From an uncultured Ignavibacteria bacterium (lineage in GTDB: Bacteria > Bacteroidota > Ignavibacteria > Kapaibacteriales > UBA2268): a stretch of DNA of 32,891 nucleotides. The stretch lies in assembly GCA_903862655.1 (NCBI GenBank), contig CAIOZA010000007.1, positions 1-32,891 of the forward strand, written 5' to 3'. The position numbers and the translations under genes are program-made. The notes under the pieces were generated by a model. It was not told where the DNA came from. It saw only the letters and a program-made list of their open reading frames with translations, and did no database searches. Shown here piece by piece: positions 27,465 to 32,891 of the stretch (position 1 is the stretch's first letter; every line of letters begins with the position of its first letter).

Positions 27465-28103
27465 CTATTCTCCGGTCATTTTCTTCCTGAGCTCTTCAGG
27501 ATCAATTTTCTGTTTCTGTTGGTAAATTGACAGAAAAGCTCCCTTAACTTTTTTTAGAACCAAATCCTTATCTGATTTCTTAGTCAATGCACAAGAGAGC
27601 ATTAAAACTCTATCACCGATTCGTGTTGAAGCAAACATCTGACTTACAATTTTTTCGGATGTAGTGTCGTTAGAAGCACCTGGAACATCGAATTTCCAAG
27701 AGTTACACAACCGTCCAGTAGTATCAGTCCACATTAAGTAGTCGATATTAAATTTTCCTTTGAATTGAGCACGGATATTCTTCATTTCTGAGATTTGATG
27801 GAGAACAAGAGCCATTGAGTCATTTATGGCTAACTTAGAATTCTTTGAAAATGCAGATATTGGAACAGGTGTTATCTGTATAAGCAAATCATCAAAGACA
27901 AAAACCATATCGTTCGCATCAATTTCTTTAAAATATTCACAAGTGATATCGAAGTAGAAGTTACTGCCAGTAACATTATACAGAATCCTGACACCATTCG
28001 TAGATTTGATGAAATCAAACTCACCATCATTAGATTCCTGAGCAATAAGCTCAAGACAGAATAGCACTAAAACTAGAGAAAGAATGATTATTGTTTTTTT
28101 CAT
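27465..28103 (-). CDS. Exported protein of unknown function
   Basis: The 212-residue product has a signal peptide (MKKTIIILSLVLVLF, then CLELIAQ). The frame stays open 11 codons further upstream, but the ATG at 28103 begins exactly at a typical signal peptide and just after the decarboxylase stop, so it is preferred. The mature part (about 190 residues) has alternating strands and helices, with WTDTTGRLCNSWKFDVPG in the middle, and no family is recognised. It is the last gene of the reductase-decarboxylase operon, 4 bases behind the decarboxylase. Confidence 0.8.
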   Translation of the reverse strand: MKKTIIILSLVLVLFCLELIAQESNDGEFDFIKSTNGVRILYNVTGSNFYFDITCEYFKEIDANDMVFVFDDLLIQITPVPISAFSKNSKLAINDSMALVLHQISEMKNIRAQFKGKFNIDYLMWTDTTGRLCNSWKFDVPGASNDTTSEKIVSQMFASTRIGDRVLMLSCALTKKSDKDLVLKKVKGAFLSIYQQKQKIDPEELRKKMTGE

Positions 28104-28107
28104 AAGA

Positions 28108-29526
28108 TTAAGAATAAAATTTATTAACATACTCAAAAATTAGATTTAGAACTTTGTCTACATGCTTCTGCTCGACGTTTGTCTGTGCTATTACTAATCT
28201 GATTGTAAAATTTCCATTTAGCTTTGTGTGAGTCAGGTATACTGATCCAGTTGTATTCAAAAAAATCAATAATTCAGTGTTGATTTGATTTAGTGCCTCA
28301 TTACTCAAATCTATTGAAGGGACAAATCTGAAACAAATGACATTGAAGAGTCTGGGTGCTAGAATCTCAAATTTCCCGCTCTCTACAAGCATATTCTCAG
28401 CATATTCCGCAAGTTTGATGTGTTCACGAAGTTTTGATTGCAAACCATTGACGCCAAAGGATCTAATAACAAACCAGAGTTTTAGAGCACGAAATCTTCG
28501 TCCGAGCTGGATTCCCCAATCACGGTAATTATTAGCAACATTATCGTGTTGAGTTTTAAGATATTCTGGCATAATTTCGAAAGTTCGTATCAACGCACCC
28601 TTATCTTTGACAAAATATGCACTACAGTCAAAATTAGTGAATAGCCATTTATGTGGATTCATAACGAATGAATCAGCATATTCGATACCTTTAGCCAGAT
28701 TTCTGTATTCCGGTAGAATAAGTGCATTACCTGCAAAAGCTGCATCAATGTGGAGCCAAATATTATATTTCTTACTGATTAAACCTAATTGTTCGATAGG
28801 ATCTACAGCAGTAGATCCAGTAGTCCCAAAGGCAGCGACTATACAAAGAGGTATGAATCCATTGTGAATATCACTTAGAATAGCATTTTTGAGTTCTTCA
28901 GGAATGATAGCAAAATTCTTATCAACTGGTATCTTTATCAAATTATTCTTACCAATCCCAGCAATTTTAACAGCTTTCTCTATAGAGGAGTGAGCCTCTG
29001 TAGAGCAATAAACTCTGAATTTTTTATCATCAAATCCTGATTGGTTAATTCCCCAGTCAGTGTACTTTTCTCGTGCTGTAAGCAATGAAACCAATGTCGA
29101 TGTTGAGGCAGTATCCTGAATTACACCAGTAAAATCTGACGGAAGTCCGAGCATATCTCTCATCCAACTCATCACTCTTTCTTCAAGCTCAGCTGCCGCT
29201 GGTGAAGTCTGCCAGATCATACATTGTGCACCTAAAGTTGCCGTCAGCATTTCAGCCAATATCGAAGGAACGCTGTTATTCGCCGGGAAGTATGCGTGGA
29301 ATGAAGGATTCTGCCAGTGAGTCATTCCGGGAATAATTATATTCTTAAAATCATTCATAATTGAATCCATTGACTCAGACTTATCGGGTGGCGAATCAGG
29401 CAGCTGTTTCAGGATATCTCCATGATTAACCTGAGATACGACAGGATACTGCTCAATATTACCAAGGTAATCAGCCATCCAGTCGATAAATTCGTGCCCA
29501 TACTTTCTTAAGTCATCAGAGTTCAT
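28108..29526 (-). CDS. Pyridoxal-phosphate aromatic-L-amino-acid decarboxylase
   Basis: This group II decarboxylase removes CO2 from an aromatic amino acid (tryptophan, tyrosine, phenylalanine or DOPA) to give the amine. The 472 residues match animal/plant/Pseudomonas DDC closely. HWQNPSFHAYFPANNSVPSI and IWQTSPAAAELEERVM are in the N-terminal half, His179 in STEAHSS stacks on the cofactor, Asp261 in HIDAAFAG contacts the pyridine nitrogen, and Lys293 in NPHKWLFTNFDC forms the Schiff base. The frame is open from 29559, but the ATG at 29526 gives the family's usual start (MNSDDLRKYGHEFIDWM) and overlaps the reductase stop by 11 bases. Which amino acid is used cannot be decided from sequence alone. 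Confidence 0.93.
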   Translation of the reverse strand: MNSDDLRKYGHEFIDWMADYLGNIEQYPVVSQVNHGDILKQLPDSPPDKSESMDSIMNDFKNIIIPGMTHWQNPSFHAYFPANNSVPSILAEMLTATLGAQCMIWQTSPAAAELEERVMSWMRDMLGLPSDFTGVIQDTASTSTLVSLLTAREKYTDWGINQSGFDDKKFRVYCSTEAHSSIEKAVKIAGIGKNNLIKIPVDKNFAIIPEELKNAILSDIHNGFIPLCIVAAFGTTGSTAVDPIEQLGLISKKYNIWLHIDAAFAGNALILPEYRNLAKGIEYADSFVMNPHKWLFTNFDCSAYFVKDKGALIRTFEIMPEYLKTQHDNVANNYRDWGIQLGRRFRALKLWFVIRSFGVNGLQSKLREHIKLAEYAENMLVESGKFEILAPRLFNVICFRFVPSIDLSNEALNQINTELLIFLNTTGSVYLTHTKLNGNFTIRLVIAQTNVEQKHVDKVLNLIFEYVNKFYS

Positions 29527-30337
29527 TTGTCGGATCCCAAGATGTTCTAAAATTTTCATTCAGATTGTTGAGGACTGTGATATCTTCCTCAGTTATCCTG
29601 AAGTCGAAAATATCAGCATTTTCAATTATTCTAGACTCGGTAGTAGATTTAGGAAGAACTATAGTGTTCACCTGGATAGCCCATTTGATCAATATCTGAG
29701 CAGGAGTTTTGCCATATTTATCAGCATATTTGAGTAGTGTTGGATCATTCAGTTTTTTTCCTCTTGTGAGTGGTGTATAAGCTTCTATAAAAATCTCACT
29801 TTCCATACAGAAATCCAATAATTCCTTTTGATAAAGGAATGGACTGAACTCAACCTGATTGATTGCCGGAATAATATTAGCATAGTTAAATAGCTCTTTT
29901 AGGTGGTTGATTGTATAGTTACTGACGCCAATTGATCGGGCACGTTTTTCTTCATAGATTCTCTCGAGAGCTTTCCAGCTTTCCTTGCGCAAATTTTGTA
30001 CGGGCCAGTGAATCAAATATAAATCGACATAGTCTGTACCTAATTTGTCTAAGCTGACATCAAATGCCTTCAATGCCTTATCGTAGCCCTGATCAGAATT
30101 CCAGAGTTTTGTCGTTATGAAAATATCTTTCCTGTCAACATCTGTGTTTTGAATTGCATGGGATATATCTGCTTCATTTTTGTAGAAAGCCGCTGTATCG
30201 ATATGTCGATAGCCATGATTCAATGCAAATTCAACAGCTTTTTTTGTTTCATCTCCTGGGTTAGCTAAATATGTCCCAAGCCCCAAAACCGGAATATCAA
30301 TCCCATTATTTAATTTTACTGAGATATTTTCAAACAT
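29516..30337 (-). CDS. Aldo/keto reductase
   Basis: This 273-residue NADPH-dependent (beta/alpha)8 oxidoreductase reduces aldehydes or ketones to alcohols. It carries the full catalytic tetrad Asp47 (HIDTAAFY), Tyr52, Lys77 (TTKLW) and His110 (LIHWP). The block IGVSNYTINHL and the coenzyme-binding LPKSTTESRIIEN near the C-terminus are typical of the 2,5-diketo-gluconate reductase-like branch. It is the first gene of a minus-strand operon and overlaps the decarboxylase start by 11 bases. Reduction of an aldehyde linked to amine metabolism is a guess from context only. Confidence 0.93.
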   Translation of the reverse strand: MFENISVKLNNGIDIPVLGLGTYLANPGDETKKAVEFALNHGYRHIDTAAFYKNEADISHAIQNTDVDRKDIFITTKLWNSDQGYDKALKAFDVSLDKLGTDYVDLYLIHWPVQNLRKESWKALERIYEEKRARSIGVSNYTINHLKELFNYANIIPAINQVEFSPFLYQKELLDFCMESEIFIEAYTPLTRGKKLNDPTLLKYADKYGKTPAQILIKWAIQVNTIVLPKSTTESRIIENADIFDFRITEEDITVLNNLNENFRTSWDPTNEL

Positions 30338-30446
30338 TTTTTATCCTTTAGATTTTATTTAGTAACTTTATTGTTGTTCAAAACGTCTTATTCAAAACGG
30401 AAAATACAAAATAGAATTGTTTATTACTTAAATTTAATGGGATTAT

Positions 30447-32624
30447 ATGGGACAGTTTTACAAATTAGCAGCTGGTTTAACTTTATTTCTTTTGATTATA
30501 TCAGGTTTGAATTCTCAGGAATTACCATCAGTCATAAGCCTTGATGGATGGAAACATCCCGAGACTAAGATGAACTGCGGGCGTATGGAATCCTTAAAAA
30601 ACCAAATTGACAAACCATTGGCAAATGAAACCTATTACAGACCTTATGATGTTCTGAAATATGACATTGATTTTGATTGGTACAACATGATGAATCGACC
30701 TTCTACAATTGATTCAAATGGATTTGGGGTAGCCGTTTCTCAGGATGTAGTCTGGACAGGCATAAATACAATTACTTTAAGAATTGATACAGCCCAGACA
30801 GGGTCAATAGAGTTCGATGCGGCAGCACTCAAAATCAATTCTGTAAAAGTTAATAGTCAGACTTCAACATTTACTACAAATAGTAACATCTTGAAGGTTC
30901 AGTTAAATAGCTCTGCGAAATTAAATGATACACTCGTCGTTGAGATTCATTTTGAGCATAACCGTTTTATTAATTCTCAAACCTACAAAGGATTCTTTTT
31001 GTATCCAAAGCGACAGTATTTTGGGGTTATACCTGTACCTCCTTATGACTCAGCTTTTGTAGAAGAAAGATTAGCTTACACTATGAGTGAGCCTGAAGAA
31101 GCCCGTTACTGGATGCCCTGCAATGATTCACCGCATGACAAAGCATTTGTTACTGCCAGAGTTAAAGTTCCGGCAGGATTCAGTGTGGCATCTAACGGAT
31201 TGTTGCAAAATATTGATAAAAATAGTGCAGATTGGACTTATTTGTGGAAATCAACATACCAAATGCCGACATATCTTATTCACATAGCCTCATCTAAATT
31301 CAAGGAATATTCAGACTTTTATCCCAGAGTTACTAATCCTTTGGACACAGTTGAAATCAAGTATTTTATATGGCAGAAAGACTATGATGCTACAGCACAA
31401 GATCAGAGCCAATATAACGCCAAATGGACATTTGAAAAGAATGTGGAACTAATGAAGGCATATTCTACCAGATATATGGAATATCCTTTTGAGAAATATG
31501 GTTTGGATGCGCTTTTCCCATTTTATTATGGCGGGATGGAACATCAGACAATAACATCAATCAATCGAGTATGGTTAAGAAATCATGAAATTGGCGGACT
31601 GGCTCATGAATTGTCACATCAATGGCTTGGTGATTTGGTAACCTGCTCAAGCTGGAAGGATATTTGGATGAATGAGGGCGGCGCAACTTGGAGTGAGGCA
31701 ATCTGGCAGGAATGGCAATGGGGAAAGGATACATATTTTTATGACATGGTGGATAAACGGAATTATTACTTGGAGCGCGGCGGATCAACACTTCCACCGA
31801 TCTATGGGTTACCCATAAATACAATTTTTGCCGGTAATGCCGTGCTGGTTTATCAGAAAGCAAGCTGGGTTTACCACATGCTCAGAACAATGCTTGGTGA
31901 TGAACAATACTTCAAAAGCCTGAGAGCATATATGACAAAATTTAGTTATAAATCAGCAAATAAGGATGAATTCAGACAGGTCTTCGAGGACGAAATCAAG
32001 AATCCAGCTGTTGCTTTCAAGACATACTTCGATCAGTGGTTATTGAAACCGGGGCATCCTGTTTTTGATATGTCAGTTTCTACATCAAATATCGGGGTGA
32101 ATGCTTATAAAGCGAGTCTAACTTTGAAGCAAACGCAACCTTCTGATAATATTTCGGATGTTTTCCAGGTACCGGTCAGAGTTTTATTCAAGGGTTCTGA
32201 TAATCAGATAAAGATTGATACGTTGCTTCAAACAACGAGAGAGCAGAATTTCACAAGTGATTTGACATTCTATCCCGAACAAGTAGAAATCGATACTACA
32301 CATATACTATGTGAAGTTAGATCGCTTACAACCTCTGTACAGGAATCGAAGATTGTGAGTTCTACGGAAATATCGGTTTATCCCAATCCTGTGATAACAG
32401 GAAATATAGCCGGTATTGAGTTAGGGATTCAATCATTTGACACTGAATACATTGGTGTTTACAACAATCTTGGTGAAAAAGTTATGGATGTTTTCGCCGG
32501 TTCTTTGGAACCAGGAATGTATAAATTTACTTTTAGTACAGAAGCCTTATCGTCTGGTGTTTACTACATCAGATCCAATAATTCGAGATCACATCAAATG
32601 GCTAAGATTGTTATTGTGGATTAA
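30447..32624 (+). CDS. Secreted M1-family zinc aminopeptidase with T9SS sorting domain
   Basis: This 725-residue extracellular metallopeptidase removes N-terminal residues from peptides. A signal peptide covers about 1-23 (ending LNSQ). The exopeptidase motif GGMEH is at 362-366. Zinc ligands His387 and His391 lie in HELSH, and Glu410 in NEGGATWSE completes the HExxH-x18-E site. A Tyr-rich stretch after it (VYQKASWVYHML) carries the likely catalytic Tyr. The last 80 residues (ISVYPNPVITGN to KIVIVD) are a type A type IX secretion sorting domain, so it is exported by T9SS to the surface or medium. It is a single-gene transcript with a strong terminator, divergent from the reductase gene. Confidence 0.94.
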   Translation: MGQFYKLAAGLTLFLLIISGLNSQELPSVISLDGWKHPETKMNCGRMESLKNQIDKPLANETYYRPYDVLKYDIDFDWYNMMNRPSTIDSNGFGVAVSQDVVWTGINTITLRIDTAQTGSIEFDAAALKINSVKVNSQTSTFTTNSNILKVQLNSSAKLNDTLVVEIHFEHNRFINSQTYKGFFLYPKRQYFGVIPVPPYDSAFVEERLAYTMSEPEEARYWMPCNDSPHDKAFVTARVKVPAGFSVASNGLLQNIDKNSADWTYLWKSTYQMPTYLIHIASSKFKEYSDFYPRVTNPLDTVEIKYFIWQKDYDATAQDQSQYNAKWTFEKNVELMKAYSTRYMEYPFEKYGLDALFPFYYGGMEHQTITSINRVWLRNHEIGGLAHELSHQWLGDLVTCSSWKDIWMNEGGATWSEAIWQEWQWGKDTYFYDMVDKRNYYLERGGSTLPPIYGLPINTIFAGNAVLVYQKASWVYHMLRTMLGDEQYFKSLRAYMTKFSYKSANKDEFRQVFEDEIKNPAVAFKTYFDQWLLKPGHPVFDMSVSTSNIGVNAYKASLTLKQTQPSDNISDVFQVPVRVLFKGSDNQIKIDTLLQTTREQNFTSDLTFYPEQVEIDTTHILCEVRSLTTSVQESKIVSSTEISVYPNPVITGNIAGIELGIQSFDTEYIGVYNNLGEKVMDVFAGSLEPGMYKFTFSTEALSSGVYYIRSNNSRSHQMAKIVIVD

Positions 32625-32654
32625 TTTTTCAGCTAAATCGAAGAATATTCATTC

Positions 32655-32678
32655 AAAGGGGCTTTTGGCCCCTTTTTT
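32655..32678 (+). terminator. Strong terminator after the M1 peptidase
   Basis: AAAGGGGC pairs with GCCCCTTT around TTTTG, and six T follow the GC-rich stem. It is 30 bases after the stop codon. Confidence 0.9.
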
Positions 32679-32741
32679 ATTGAACAATATTCGAATATAC
32701 TCGCCCAATAAATGTGTGAATATCAATGTGTTTTGATTTTC

Positions 32742-32768
32742 GATTGCATTGATTGCATTAATTGCATC
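32742..32768. repeat. Three tandem 9-bp GATTGCATT units
   Basis: GATTGCATT occurs twice exactly, followed by AATTGCATC, all in direct tandem. It is the reverse complement of the AATGCAATC-like words near 400-531 and stands next to the inverted hairpin repeat, mirroring the start of the window. Confidence 0.75.
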
Positions 32769-32807
32769 TTTTTTTTTATTTTTCTATTTGTCTTCAAAAA
32801 GAATACA

Positions 32808-32880
32808 ATTACACAGAGAGCCACAGAGTTTTGAATTTCTCTGTGTAACTCTTGTTTTCCTCTGTGCAACTCTGTGTCAT
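32808..32880 (-). repeat. 73-bp CACAGAG/CTCTGTG hairpin repeat, copy B (inverted)
   Basis: The reverse complement of this segment matches 285-357 at about 65 of 73 positions without gaps, counted by eye. It keeps the outer ATTACACAGAG arm (here at 32808-32818) and ends in CTCTGTGTCAT, one arm base differing from a perfect inverted repeat. Only 11 bases remain in the window after it. Confidence 0.85.
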
Positions 32881-32891
32881 TGTTATAAATC

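Noticed and set aside
29527-29559. Upstream ATG for the decarboxylase
   Set aside because: It would add 11 residues overlapping the reductase C-terminus, which the family does not have; the ATG at 29526 gives the usual N-terminus.
32742-32768. CRISPR array
   Set aside because: The units are only 9 bp and directly tandem with no spacers; no cas gene is present.

Overview
The window (32,891 bases, AT-rich) looks like a chromosomal segment of a bacterium from the Bacteroidota/Chlorobiota side of the FCB group. The main evidence is two secreted proteins ending in type IX secretion (T9SS) type A sorting domains (the FG-GAP protein at 22439 and the M1 peptidase at 30447), plus several outer-membrane barrels and a TonB-like transducer. 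Ignavibacteria- or Kapabacteria-like lineages are my best guess, but no marker here fixes the taxon. No phage, integrase, transposase, CRISPR array or defence locus was found; the gene content is mostly chromosomal housekeeping and envelope genes.

Layout. 1-628 is non-coding and rich in dispersed repeats. A tRNA-Asn with its own terminator follows on the minus strand. 941-8265 is a co-directional run of five genes: a 1042-aa TPR protein, a plugless outer-membrane barrel, an inner-membrane SPOR protein with an acidic cytoplasmic half, a TonB-like protein, and a 59-aa hydrophobic protein whose ATG overlaps the TonB stop. Together they look like an envelope-spanning module of unknown purpose. 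Then come ugd (UDP-glucose 6-dehydrogenase) and, convergent with it, a PASTA-containing FtsI-type transpeptidase. A sensor kinase/response regulator pair lies directly upstream of amt and a porin, with a striking palindrome in the amt leader. Next are a DUF47 (PhoU-like) gene with a PiT phosphate transporter, a convergent rluE, and a minus-strand TCA pair (gltA of eukaryotic type, a small lipoprotein, mdh).

From 22439 there is a plus-strand run of FG-GAP/ASPIC T9SS cargo, a lipoprotein and ribD. It is convergent with a minus-strand operon of an aldo/keto reductase, an aromatic-amino-acid decarboxylase and an exported protein. The last gene is a T9SS-sorted M1 aminopeptidase with a strong terminator.

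Both window ends carry the same composite repeat in opposite orientation: a 73-bp hairpin built on CACAGAG/CTCTGTG, flanked by 9-bp AATGCAATC-type repeats. A contig whose assembly stopped at dispersed repeats would look like this. The items most worth following up are the five-gene envelope module, the repeat family, and the palindromic site in front of amt.
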